Assembly: GCA_013397435.1 (NCBI GenBank)
Contig: VZRG01000307.1
Coordinates: 561,360-625,359 of the forward strand
DNA length: 64,000 nucleotides
Source of the DNA: Erythrocercus mccallii
Lineage: Eukaryota > Chordata > Aves > Passeriformes > Dicruridae
Reading direction: 5' to 3'
Shown here: positions 26,238 to 37,088 of the stretch, in pieces
Numbering within the stretch: the stretch's first letter is position 1
Layout: each line of letters starts with the position of its first letter
Translations under genes and position numbers: made by a program
The notes under the pieces: generated by a model
What the model was told of the DNA's origin: nothing
Seen by the model: the letters and a program-made list of their open reading frames with translations, nothing else
Databases searched by the model: none

Positions 26238-26666
26238 AATAGTCCAGCAAAGGATCATGAAGATGATTATGTTATTGGAACATCTCTTCTATGAGGAAAG
26301 GCTGGAATTGTTAAGCCTGGAGAAGGCTCCCTCTCTCAGGGGAGATTCCTATGTAAAGGGTAAGGGTAAAGAAGATGGAGGCAGGCTCCTTTCAGTGGAG
26401 TCTGGTGATAGAACAAGAGACAATGGGGGCAAACTGAAAACAAGAGGTTCTGATCATCAAGAAATACTTCTTTACTCTGAGAGTGGCTGAGCACTTAAAC
26501 AAGCCACCCACAGAAGTTGTCTCTGTCCATGGAGAAGTACAAAAGCTGTCTGAATGAGGTCCTGGGGCAGCTCTAGGCTCTAGGGGAACCTGCTTGAGCA
26601 GGGGCACTGAACATGACCTCCAGTGCACTCTTCCAACCTCAGCTATGTTGTGGTTCCATGATTATG
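26238..26666 (+). mobile_element. CR1 LINE fragment, about 430 bp of 3' region
   Basis: This is the longest CR1 copy in the window. In plus-strand order it keeps the segment with TATGAGGAAAGGCTG and AAGCCTGGAGAAGGCTC, then TCAGGGGAGATTCCTATG, a segment with TGATAGAACAAGAGACAATG, CAAGAAATACTTCTTTACTC, a degenerate GGCTGAGCACTTAAACAAG, GTCCATGGAGAAGTACAAAA, GGGGCAGCTCTAGG, TGACCTCCAGTGCACTCTTC, CCAACCTCAGCTATG, and the tail TTCCATGATTATGA. This order fits the end of CR1 ORF2 plus the 3' untranslated region, with insertions and deletions. A 98-codon frame at 26194-26490 falls largely inside and is an accident of the repeat. The copy is inactive. Confidence 0.88.
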
Positions 26667-28386
26667 AATACACAGGACTGATTATGCTCATACTCACATT
26701 ACAAATTCTCTTAGAAACAGAATTGTGAGTGCATAGTCTTTTCCTCCAGAGCCTTTTCCTTTACATACAGGTGCAAAAATAAAAGATAAGAAAGCATTTT
26801 TTTATGGTACTTCCAAAATTTAAGTATTAATTTCCGGTGGAATCAGAAAGGCAGAACTAAACTCATTATAAATGAGTCAACTCAGTTACATTGTCCTCCA
26901 TCTATATTCATATCTTTGGAAGAGTCTATTTTTGCCATTGTTCACTGTTTCATTGTTTCATTTATCTCATTTCTTCCCACCCCACTAGAAGTGTAGTAAG
27001 AATCATGGATTACTCTGTAGAATTGATTAGTTGACAATAAGGTAAGGCTTCTCTTTTATTTTCTCATGGTGCATTCCTAAATTTTCATGTGCCTTGTCAG
27101 TTGTCTTTTTTTAAAGTTACATTTCTCAGGAAAATGTTATACTAAAGTGACTAAATTCCACAAGACAGTAAACTGAATGATTGAGCTGAATGAACAAAGA
27201 AGCAAATTATATAGTAGGTTAATGACACTCCCAAAAAACTTGGGTGAAAATCTAAAGCAGGAGTGGAATACTAATCAGAAGCTACCTCTAACCAGCAATT
27301 ACATATGCTTGTGAAAAATACTACTTTTACATTACAATAAATCCCCTTTTTTTAGTAGCAGCAGCAGAAGCCATGATTTCTTAATGTTTAATTGTCATGA
27401 AGCAAGAGAAATATTTGATCCATAATAAGCCATTACTGAGCATGGAGGATACAGAACGTATTTCATGCAGCCAACACTGCTGTATCTAAGAGGCTCTGAA
27501 TACGAACCCGTGCTTACTCAGGGTGTGGCTGTATACAGCAATTTGGGGCAATTTGGCATTTCCCTCCATGTCAATAGTGCACTGCTTGTTTCTAGCAGAC
27601 AAGTGTCTGTGCTGCAGAAACCACCATAGCATCTTGCAGTAACTGCTCCCCTTGTTGGCAGTGCAGCAGAGCACAAGAAGGGAGCCAATGTGGAGATAAT
27701 TACCCTGGCTCCATCAAGGTCAGCGCTGGGAAATATTTGTGGGGTAGTGTCTGCTAGGGCTAACCGGGCTTTAGCTGCCATAAAGATTTCATACAGAAGA
27801 CTTCTACCACTAGAGTTATCTTTCTGATCCCTTTCAAGAAATCTAAAGTAACCTATTTATTTTTCAAATGTGCACTAGTTACAGATATTACAGTGCTGGT
27901 GCTATTCCAGAGGCTACTGGTGTTTTAACTCAAAGGTTTAACTACTGCAAAGTCAGCTGGGAGGCATTGAAGGATTCTCACTTGTGAATACTACAGCAAA
28001 TTTCTGAAAAGAAATGAAGAAAACTCCTTTTACTAACAGAGTCCCAGAAACCCCTGTGCCAGTCATGGAATGCACATAGAGCAGGAGACAGTATTTCTCT
28101 TGATATAAAAGACAGACAAAAGATGGAAGGGCGCAAATAGAGCTCTAGAAAGTGATCTGCTGAGGATCACCCAGAATATTCATTGCAGTCACTGCAACTC
28201 TGTATGCCATTTGAAAGATGAAAGAAAACAGCAATAAGAGCAAGGTAAGAGCACAATAATTTATCAATCCTTAAAACAAAATAATGGTTTTTTGTGGAAC
28301 ATCTGTGAAATTCCCGACATCCTTGCCTTGGCAGAAAAGCATCTATCTCCCAAAGTTACAGGATCCTAAGGAACCTGTGAAGATTG

Positions 28387-28455
28387 ATCTCCTCATTTCA
28401 TAAAAGATAAATTTCTGAGGACCTTATACAAAAACTTTGGGATCAGAACCCAGAT
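28387..28455 (+). mobile_element. Possible MIR-like ancient SINE remnant
   Basis: ATCTCCTCATTTCATAAAAG followed by TTTCTGAGGACC and GGGATCAGAACCCAGA resembles the MIR 3' half, which has 'ctcattttacagatgagg...ctgagg...gggattcgaaccca'. Only the outline is kept, as expected for a repeat older than birds. Confidence 0.35.
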
Positions 28456-30423
28456 TTTTGAGGGTTTGCAGCTTTTCAAGGTGCTCTGGTTTGCCAGCTG
28501 AATTTTGTCTTCTGAGAACCTTCCAAGCTACTAGTTAAGAAGGTGGGTGAGCAGGAACTGAGCAAGAAGTCTGTGAAATATTTTGATGTCACTGAACTGG
28601 CATCTCCTGGGGGAGAGAAAATTGTTGCATAGGAAAATTTCTGATCAGTTTGGTTATGATTCCCTACAAAAATGCAAAATGAATAGATTCTATTTTTTAT
28701 AGCGCTGCATGCCTATAGGCCAGTCTCTTTGCATATGCATGTGTACACATTGCAGAGGGTAGATATACCCTATTTCAGTATGTCATGTTTGCAAAACAAT
28801 GTGAAGCTTCTCTAACAGCAACAGGGCTTGGAGTGTGAGATGGCTGGGATGTGATCAGGCCCTGTACTACTCCACATCTGTAGGCCAATCCAGGGAGATA
28901 TTTTCTGTTGATTATTTGTTATTAACATGATCTTTACATTATCAATCATTCTGAAAATATGCATGAATCTTCATTAAAGAGTTGATGACTATATGAAACT
29001 AATTAATAAAGAAATAATATTCTTAGCAATGGAAACTGTCAACATTGGTTTCTTTTCTGATTTATATGAGTAATATCGTACATGATTATTGTAATAAGTT
29101 AAGTTAATGGAAAATGTCTGCGATTTATAAGTGCACTTCTAACTAGTTCCGTCTGAAAGAGATAAATATGTCAAGAAATTATACTAATTCCCTTCCCTAA
29201 ATATGAGAAGATGTAAAGATATGATTTAACGTGTCACACTTGCAATCAGAAAAAAGATTCCTACAATCAGGAATCTGTAATAAATATTTACATCATGTCT
29301 TTTGAAGACAGAGGGAGTGCAAACATATTTGAAGTAGACTAAACATGTCTGGAATAAATTCTAAAAATAATTTTCTCTGAAGAGAGGTTAATTCTTGCTT
29401 TACAAGGCAGAGCTAAGATCACAGTGTCTTTCCTGACTGTGAGCTTCTAAATTAGAATTTTTAGATAAACAAGTGGTTTAGTGTAAGAGACACATATCTG
29501 AAAGCTGAGAATGCATAAGAGTAAAGCCCAGATGTGGATTATATATCTTAGTGCAAGTGCTCTGGGTTATATAGTGCAAGTCAGAGGCATATCATAGAAT
29601 GCACGTGTGGGGAAAGGTGTCATTATGCTACATCCAGGGTTGGACTATTGCTAGGAGTGAGAAATACGTGAGATGTCACAGAGCCAGAAGTCACACTAGA
29701 GTCTGTACAATGTGAGTGCTCTGTGGTGCTGCTGAAAGCAGGGGAAGTGGGGAGCTCCTGCAAGCTCCCTCTCTCCTTGTGAGAGAGCTCAAGAGAGAAA
29801 AGGAGGCACATGTGGAAACCTTGTTACCATGCTTCTGCATTGGGAGCTCTTCAGTGCCTGAGGGACTCCCTGTGGCTCATGCATGCCACAGAAGATGTGC
29901 CCGGCCAGCTTTCTTAGAGACCATATTACTGATTTAATCAGTGAGTTAAGGTACTTTCCCAAGATAATATTTCCAATTTGAAAAAAAAATTATAGCTGGT
30001 AAAACTCCTGAAAGTAAGGCATATTTTCTGGTCATATTCAAAGTCTTATCATCTGATGCCTGCGTATGTCACAGAAATGAATTCCTCTGTTATTTCAAGT
30101 CTTTCATTTCCTGCATAAGATAGTGAACTTCCCCCTCGTTCAGTGATTTTGACTGTATCTGGCATGAAAATGGGTTGGAAGCTTTCCCTTGCATTACACG
30201 TCTAGGCACTCCTTGTTAGCAGGTGCACTGCTCACTTTTCTAGCAATTGCCTGTGGCCTTGCAGTAGACCTTCCTGAGATAAGGTGGTTTGTTGGCTGTA
30301 GAAACTTGGATTCCCATCTCCCTGCTTTGGTTTTGCTCCTCTTTACGATGCTTGTGTAAGTGAGGCTGATCCTAAGTAAGGCTGGGCAAAGTGGAGCAGT
30401 GTCAGCAAGTTTTCAGTTATTAA

Positions 30424-30618
30424 ATTAATGGTTTCTGTTGTAAGTATGTGGCAGCTGGGCTGGAGACACTGGCTGTGCTGCCAGACTTGAAGCAGGAGAA
30501 TGAATGCATAGTGGAGAAACTCGCACAAACCAAGGGTCTCACTCTGAAACTCTTTGTGAATTTGGGCAGCACAAAGAAAGTAGATTCATTCTTTAGAGCA
30601 GCCAGGAAGTTGCAGTGA
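30424..30618 (+). other. Open frame with protein-like composition, unidentified
   Basis: After an in-frame TAA at 30421-30423, a frame stays open for 64 codons to a TGA at 30616. It has no usable early ATG. Its residues look more protein-like than most frames here, for example LETLAVLPDLKQENECIVEK and then LAQTKGLTLKLFVNLGSTKK, with a Leu/Glu/Lys-rich possible helix. A second frame, shifted, opens at an ATG at 30618 and runs 36 codons (MGQEDSDGQWTVVNELMVFP at its start). The two could be parts of a decayed retrogene or transposon ORF, or chance. I do not recognise either. Confidence 0.15.
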
Positions 30619-33261
30619 TGGGCCAAGAGGATTCAGATGGACAGTGGACAGTGGTCAATGAACTGATGGTATTTCCCACCAGCATGAGAAGAGCACAGCT
30701 TGAGAGATACATGATGAAAGGAAACTGAAATATTGGTCTGCTGGCCTTCAAAACTAGTAGGAAGCTTACAATGGTCTTCAGTGGGCTCTGACTGAGGTCT
30801 TGTAGGCAGCAGGGAAAGGTGATGGATACTGCTGTAGTATTTTCCATGTTTGCAGCAGAGCTCTGAAATACGTCCTCTGATTTGGATCCCACAGATAGCA
30901 CCGAAGGAAGTGAGGTCTCAGGTGGGATATGAGAGACGTAAGGAAAAAGAGAAGTTTTTACTACTCTACTTCTTAACTCATCATTGTGTGCTTTTAAAGG
31001 GAAACATTAAGAGATTGGAGGGAATTACTAAAATAACTCATAATTTGTGCTAAAATGTGATGCACTTATAAGAAAATTTCTCACCCTTATAATTTTTCTA
31101 AATCCTTACGAGCAGCAAATACTGAGCCAAATTTCACAAAATCAGATAAAACATCAAAATTGAGTCTTTTGGAATTTTTAAACTCTAAGTAGCAATATGT
31201 TTTGAAAAATATCTTGTCTTCAGCAAGAGAAAACAGGAACCTCAAATATACATTTTATGAACCACATAAACATACAAACAAGCAATGAAACACTGAACAG
31301 TTTATCTTGTGATTTTTTTTTAATTAAAAAAGTACTTAGTAAAGATGAATTTAGCAATTATTTTGGAAACCAAATAGAAATATATTTCCACAGAAAACTG
31401 TTCAGATTTTTTTCTTATTTATGTGAGATCATAATATAATAAACATTTTTAATTTTTTTGAGATTACAGTATGGCATTTGTTTTTATTATTCCTGTCTAT
31501 AGCTGTGATGCATTTTCTTCTACTAGATTAACTCATGTGATTTTATTTTTGCATATTAATTTGTGAGGTTTTATCCCATTTAAAATAAAATTTTATAAAA
31601 ACTTTAAAAATAATCTTTCTACTGTCAACTTTGTTCAAAGACATATTTTTCTTTGTCTTTTTTCTTTATATTTGTAGCTTTTTGCACTACTGTTTTTAAT
31701 TTGTAATGAGCAATATTTGTGCAGAGGCATTTTGTTATGAAGACAGCTGAGCTCTGCCAAACATTATCCTACTAGCTCAAACTAGAATTGCAAGAAAACA
31801 TTCCAGACTATGCCCTTTGGAGTGGCCATTTATTTCAAGCAGTGATAAAATAACTTCTTTCTAGATGGTGTTGCATAACTCAGCTTATTTCTTTACTAAG
31901 TTGGTTTTGTTTGGTTTTTTTTTCCTAAAATGAGAAGAATTATTGCATGTTTCCCCGCCAAAGTTTATTTTCTTCCCTGGAAATGCAATAAAATTCTGAA
32001 AAAAAGAGATATTTTAAATGGTAGTAAGTCACTTCAGACTCAATTGGTAAATACAAGATATTCAGATGACACACTGAAAGCACTGTTCATCCACTGTCTC
32101 CTCTGAGGACTCCAATCTTGAATTCTTCATCGAAGATAATGGGGATTTTGTCTCTACTGAAAAATAGGAATATGACAGCATTTTCATAACAGAGATAATC
32201 AAAAGTTCAAGCTACATAGATAATTAGTTTAATACGAAGGTACTCTTGCTGTTCTTTTTAAAATTTAATAATTTTTTCAATATCTCTAGTGGAAGTGACA
32301 ATATAGTTCTGTTTATCGTAATTGCAATCTGTAAGACCATTTAAAAGTTATCAATGCTTTGACACTGGACATGTGTTACAAAAACTATGTGTTTCCAGAG
32401 TATTCATAATTTACATGTATCATAAGTATCAGAAAATTCATATTTTTTTTTTCTCAAAAAGCTTATCTGCTTGCAGCTGAATTACTATAAAAGACAGCAG
32501 CTGAGAAAATTCAGGGCTTTCTGTTGTGCTGACTGGTTTATAGTAGCAGAAGACTGGATTAATCAATATGGCATGACTCTTCTCTCAGACCAGCTTCCCA
32601 CTCATGTTATTATGGTGCTGACACAGTGGCCAGTTTAAAGGATCTACAGAGAGAGACCAAGCTCTTTGAAAAGTCCCTAATTACAAAAAAGCAATTGAAA
32701 TAGCAAAAGTTACATACCTTTGAAATTGCTCAATTAACAGAATTGTCATCACAACTAAATGAAATATTTTTACTTTGATCTTGAAGTCTTACTACTGAAG
32801 CAGTTTTAAATTTGTGGTGCTTTACAAAGAAATGTCTGCTCAATAATTATATCAACACTTCTTGTGATACTGACAATTAGAAATAAAAAAAAAAGAAAAA
32901 GTTTCCACATAAGCATTCAAATTTCTTAATGTTTTGGCTAAATTTGTTCCCACTCATATTTGTTTTTTGAGATCCTGTCAATCTTTTGATCAGTGGTGGA
33001 AGTTAGTGGAAAGTAGAATACTGAATTGCCTCACTATTTATGGAGACTTCATGGGAAGGTTTTAGAAGTATTGGCATGACAAGCCAACTGGAAAACAATT
33101 ACCTATCAAATCAGGAAACAAAGCCCAGCAACTTTTCTTTTCCATAGTTAAAATATCTATTTGCAATCTGCCTGTAGAATTAAGCAATTTCACCATATTG
33201 AGCGAACTCCCATTTGACAAAATCAGAATTTGCTTTCAAATGTGCACACCTAAAGCAAAGG

Positions 33262-33816
33262 TGTGCTGTGATGGAGCTACTTATCTCTTCCCATAGCAGG
33301 CCTCACAGTGCTGTGCTTTATGTTTGTAGCTAGAACAGTGTTGATAATACTCCAGTGTTTTGGCTGCTGCTGTGCAACCCTAGTCCAAGGGCCAGTGGGT
33401 TGGGGATGGGCAAAAGATTGGGAAGGGACACAGGGACAGAGGCAGCTGACGCAAACTGACACAAGGGGTATTCCATCCCATATGGCATCTACTCAGCAAT
33501 AAAATCCAAAAGAAAGGAAGAGGAGTGGAGGGAGGTGTGTCTTTTATTCAGATGTTTGTCATATGAAGCCACCACTGACTGTATGTACTGAGGCACTGCT
33601 ACCCAGGAAGGGGATGAACATCACCTGCAGATGGGAAGTAGAGAATAAACTGCTTTGCTTTTCTCTTCTTCTGATGGTCTTTGCTTTTCTATGTTAAACT
33701 CCCTTTATCTCAGCCCATGAGCTTTTCATCTTATTTTCTCTCCCTGTCTGCTGAGGAGGGGGACTGAGAGAGTGGCTTGGTGACACCTGACAGACAGCCA
33801 ACGTCAACTCACCATG
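33262..33816 (+). mobile_element. Avian ERVL-type solo LTR
   Basis: An LTR of an endogenous retrovirus, standing alone with no gag-pol beside it. Recognised from its ordered landmarks: TCACAGTGCTGTGCTTTATG; CAGTGTTTTGGCTGCTGCTG; GGGAAGGGACACAGGGACAG; AGCTGACGCAAACTGACAC; GGGTATTCCATCCCATATGG; the core-promoter-like CTCAGCAATAAAA at about 33492-33504; ATGGGAAGTAGAGAATAAAC with AATAAA at 33644-33649; GTTAAACTCCCTTTATCTCA; and AGGAGGGGGACTGAGAGAG near the end. This U3-R-U5 layout is very common in bird genomes. Boundaries are estimated from TG at 33262 and a 4-of-5 match of flanks AAAGG and AAAGA. The family name is from memory. It is noncoding, and the small frames inside mean nothing. Confidence 0.82.
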
Positions 33817-34856
33817 AAAGAACAACACATTTTTACAATGAATTATAAATTGCTATTCTAAGCTTTAGTTCAGTCATCACAAAAAGCATGGAACTTCAAC
33901 CTCTTCAGTTCTTAAAGAGATATGACTTCCTCTGGAGTCTTCTGTTCAAAAGAAAATTCTCTGGCATGTATAACTTGAAGAGAAGTAAAGTCAATTCAAA
34001 TTTTTGAAGAATCATAGCCAATAGCCAGGAGACAGGAGAGGCTGCGAAGAAGATTGAGCAGCCCTGGAAATCAGAGCTGGGAGCTCTGAATGGATGAAGA
34101 GTTCATAGCAGGCAGGTAGGAGAAATGGCAGTGTCAGGACAGGACTACCTAGTAGTGCTGCAGGATAAAGTTACTTCCAAGGTACTCTACAGGAACTTTT
34201 ACTACACAAGAAAACATTTTTAGCACTTACCAGCTTGCTGGCTGTAGTGCTAGTAAGTTCTACATCCTCTCTTGATAAGCTGAGAAAAAGTGAAATATCC
34301 CTTGTGTAGGATGTGTCAGTCAGCTAGGGTACATGGAATGAATACAAAACTTTGGACATACAAAAAGAAAGGGCTTTTGACCACCATGCAACTTGAGGCT
34401 TTTGAAATAAAACATTCTGAAGAAGTTCAGTCATGTAGTTGAGAAGCCCTACAGCTGGGCTTCCCATGTGGTTGGTGGACAAGCACCATATCATAAGGCA
34501 TGTGCCATAGATTTATTTTGGCCAATAATTTGTGAAAAGACTTATGAGATAGGATGGAAACAGTACTTTGAGGAATAGACAGCCTGAGATATTCGATCTA
34601 TAGGCAAAACAAAAAATATAAAAAAATAAACACATTTTGAGGCAAATTTCTAAATAAGACAAGACTATAAATATGTTTCAACTATGGATGATCGTCCAAC
34701 AAAAGGGACAGTTCCACCCATTCCTCATCTTGATGCCAATATGATTTTTTTGCCTTTTCTTTTATGTATCATTTACATAACTTTTGTGTATCCTCTGTAT
34801 TCTTAGCATGCATACTTGTAATTCCTTAAGTCTGATAACTAGCATAGTCATAGTAT
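33817..34856. other. Unique DNA between LTRs, no gene seen
   Basis: No gene or repeat was recognised. The stretch from 34011 to 34170 is purine-rich and slightly GC-richer than its flanks but matches no family I know. Confidence 0.5.
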
Positions 34857-35229
34857 TGTTAGGCCAGGGGACTAAATATCCTATAGGCATCATAGTACAA
34901 GGCTGCAAAACCCCACACTATCTTGAGAAACCAGGACCCCCTCTAAAATATGTCCCGTAAACTGGAGATTTGGCCTATTCAGGGGGGAATCCTCAGATGG
35001 GGGAATATCATGCCATTCATCTAGGCCTCCCATTGGGGCATCTTTGTTAGAGATAATTTGAAAGATATATAAATTGTATATGGGATTTACTGTGTGTGTG
35101 CAATGCGGCACATTCCACCTTGGCGAAGTGGTGCACCAGTAAGGATCCTTATCAAAATATCAAGGTAAAAACCCCTTATCCCTTAACTGTGTCTGGCTCT
35201 CAATTTTTAAGACCAGGAAAAGGCATCAT
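34857..35229 (+). mobile_element. LTR-like retroviral fragment, different family
   Basis: A retroviral LTR-like segment. Landmarks on the plus strand are CATTCATCTAGGCCTCCCAT; a TATA box GATATATAAAT near 35064-35074; CACATTCCACCTTGGCGAAG; GTGGTGCACCAGTAAGGATC; TATCAAAATATCAAGG; AACCCCTTATCCCTTAACTG; and TGTCTGGCTCTCAATTTTTA. A TATA box followed by R/U5-like sequence suits an LTR. Ends are uncertain: TGTTAGG at 34857 could be the start and GGCATCA at 35228 the end. Alternatively the element is 34894-35220, because AGGCATCAT occurs exactly at 34885-34893 and at 35221-35229. Nine bases is long for a retroviral target duplication. The minus-strand frame at 34890-35111 is not a gene. Confidence 0.6.
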
Positions 35230-36328
35230 GCAATTTCTTGTTTCAGTCCATGGAATCCAGCTAATTTTAATTGTGTTGGGGTTTTTTTTGAACTGACACC
35301 AGTTCCTGACGAGTTTTGAGTGCAGTTGCAGAAATGCTTCCTGCAGCCCAAGGGGATACATGGTGTCATGAAACTGAGCAGGCTGGTGGTAAGAAAAGGG
35401 TGGGATGGCCCTTTTCAGCCTTTTTCAGTCATGGCACTGTATCTTGCTGTCTTAAACAGAATATGGAACTGAACTGTTAGAGAAATTTCCCTCAGGACAT
35501 AGACATGCTGTGGGATGAGAAAATCCAGCCTGTTGGTATTTAAATTATCTGGAAGACTGCACATATCTTCTGCTGGACTGAGACCAGTGTTGTCAGCTCA
35601 GAGTTGTGTATTGCATTTACTCCAGTTGAGTTGTGCTAGCTGAAACACATGAAATAATATCCCTTGGATACTGAATAAGTATGTCCAATAGACATGAATT
35701 GGGGTGCCTTGTGCAGAATTTGATTGTATTCCCCAGGGAAATAAAGAATGAGTTAGGTTAGAAGTGTAAAGTAATATGAAGTTAGATTAATCTATGCACA
35801 TCAGATTCATACAGTATTAACTATGCAAAATACCCATTTAGATTATTTGGCAGCAGATTTATGTAGACAGAATGGTATGCCCTCTGATAAAACCTTACTC
35901 TAATCAAGAGTCTGAATATGTGTAGATGTATGTCTATGTTTAGAACTAAACAATATAAATTTTGACATGTGGGCCTTATGTAATCATGTTCTTTTGATAA
36001 GTGTGATGCTATGACTAAGCACATATTTGCAAATAAGTCTCATTTCTAAGTATTTTTATTAAATGAATTATGGCATATTAAAAAAAGAAAAAATAAGTTT
36101 TACTGGCAGTGAGTTATACTTTAGATGACTACCTATTAACCACAGTACTGACTTACTTCACAGTCTTCTTGGCTTTGCTCTTTAGACAAAAGCAAGTTAC
36201 TCCTGCATATGCCTCTTCTTTTCTTGCTATTTTTGGTATGCCTTGTTTGTAGACTCCTCACTACTGGTGTTATTTTACCATGTTGTGTACATAACAATTG
36301 GCAGATTGGAGCCTGGCTTTTAGCTATG
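35230..36328. other. Unique DNA between LTRs, no gene seen
   Basis: No gene or known repeat was recognised. Moderately AT-rich, with frames under 70 codons. Confidence 0.5.
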
Positions 36329-37083
36329 TGTTGGGGGTTAAGTTTGTTCCTTTTTACTTAGAGAATTTTTCCCCATAAAGTTGCTAGGAGACTAAGTACT
36401 GAGTGCTTATGGGTGCTTGACCAAAACAAAGAGGTGGCCAAAGGTGAGTTTTGGGGTGGANNNNNNNNNNNNNNNNNNNNNNNNNNNNNNNNNNNNNNNN
36501 NNNNNNNNNNNNNNNNNNNNNNNNNNNNNNNNNNNNNNNNNNNNNNNNNNNNNNNNNNNNNNNNNNNNNNNNNNNNNNNNNNNNNNNNNNNNNNNNNNNN
36601 NNNNNNNNNNNNNNNNNNNNNNNNNNNNNNNNNNNNNNNNNNNNNNNNNNNNNNNNNNNNNNNNNNNNNNNNNNNNNNNNNNNNNNNNNNNNNNNNNNNN
36701 NNNNNNNNNNNNNNNNNNNNNNNNNNNNNNNNNNNNNNNNNNNNNNNNNNNNNNNNNNNNNNNNNNNNNNNNNNNNNNNNNNNNNNNNNNNNNNNNNNNN
36801 NNNNNNNNNNNNNNNNNNNNNNNNNNNNNNNNNNNNNNNNNNNNNNNNNNNNNNNNNNNNNNNNNGGGTTTTTTATTTGTTTTGTTTGCTTGCCTTTCTG
36901 TACTAATACTACATTTGTATTTTTAATATTGTTAGTAAAGAACTGCTATCCCTATTCCCAAAACTTTGCCGAAAGCCCTTAATTGCAAAATTATAATAAT
37001 TTAGAGGGAAGGGGGTTCACATTCTCCATTCTAAGAAAACTCCAGCTTTTCCTGGCAGATACCTGTTTCTTCAAACCAAGACA
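36329..37083 (+). mobile_element. Avian ERVL-type LTR split by a gap
   Basis: A third LTR family in this cluster. The left part has TGTTGGGGGTTAAGTTTGTT, TACTTAGAGAATTTTTCCCC, ATAAAGTTGCTAGGAG, GGGTGCTTGACCAAAACAAA and GAGGTGGCCAAAGGTGAG before the gap at 36461-36865. The right part has TTTGCTTGCCTTTCTGTACT, TAATATTGTTAGTAAAGAAC, AAACTTTGCCGAAAGCCC, TTAATTGCAAAATTATAATA, GAGGGAAGGGGGTTCACATT and TTCTTCAAACCAAGACA. Both parts match one widespread bird LTR in order. TG...CA ends are present, with 5-base flanks CTATG (36324) and CTGTG (37084), a 4-of-5 target duplication fitting an ERVL. Frames that run through the Ns are artefacts. Confidence 0.85.
36461..36865. other. Assembly gap (405 N)
   Basis: A run of N inside the LTR described at 36329-37083. 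The missing sequence is probably the middle of that LTR, possibly with more repeat. If a full provirus sits here it would not be visible. Confidence 0.99.
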
Positions 37084-37088
37084 CTGTG

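Larger units (their letters stand above)
26667..33261. other. Unique DNA with a few GC-richer patches
   Basis: No gene was recognised. GC-richer patches lie at about 27480-27780 and 30440-30950; the second is listed separately. A possible MIR remnant is listed at 28387-28455. The rest, including 31.1-33.2 kb, is very AT-rich unique sequence. Confidence 0.5.

Noticed and set aside
26194..26490. Plus-strand frame of 98 codons
   Set aside because: It lies almost wholly within a CR1 3' fragment and is not a remnant in the CR1 coding phase that I can support.
36362..36443. Apparent exon between TTTTTACTTAG and AAAG/GTGAGT with an open frame
   Set aside because: The whole segment is part of the ERVL-type LTR at 36329-37083, so the splice-like ends are a property of the repeat.
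36413..36982. Plus-strand frames of 151-189 codons near 36.4-37.0 kb
   Set aside because: Almost all of their length is the 405-N gap, and the readable ends are LTR sequence.
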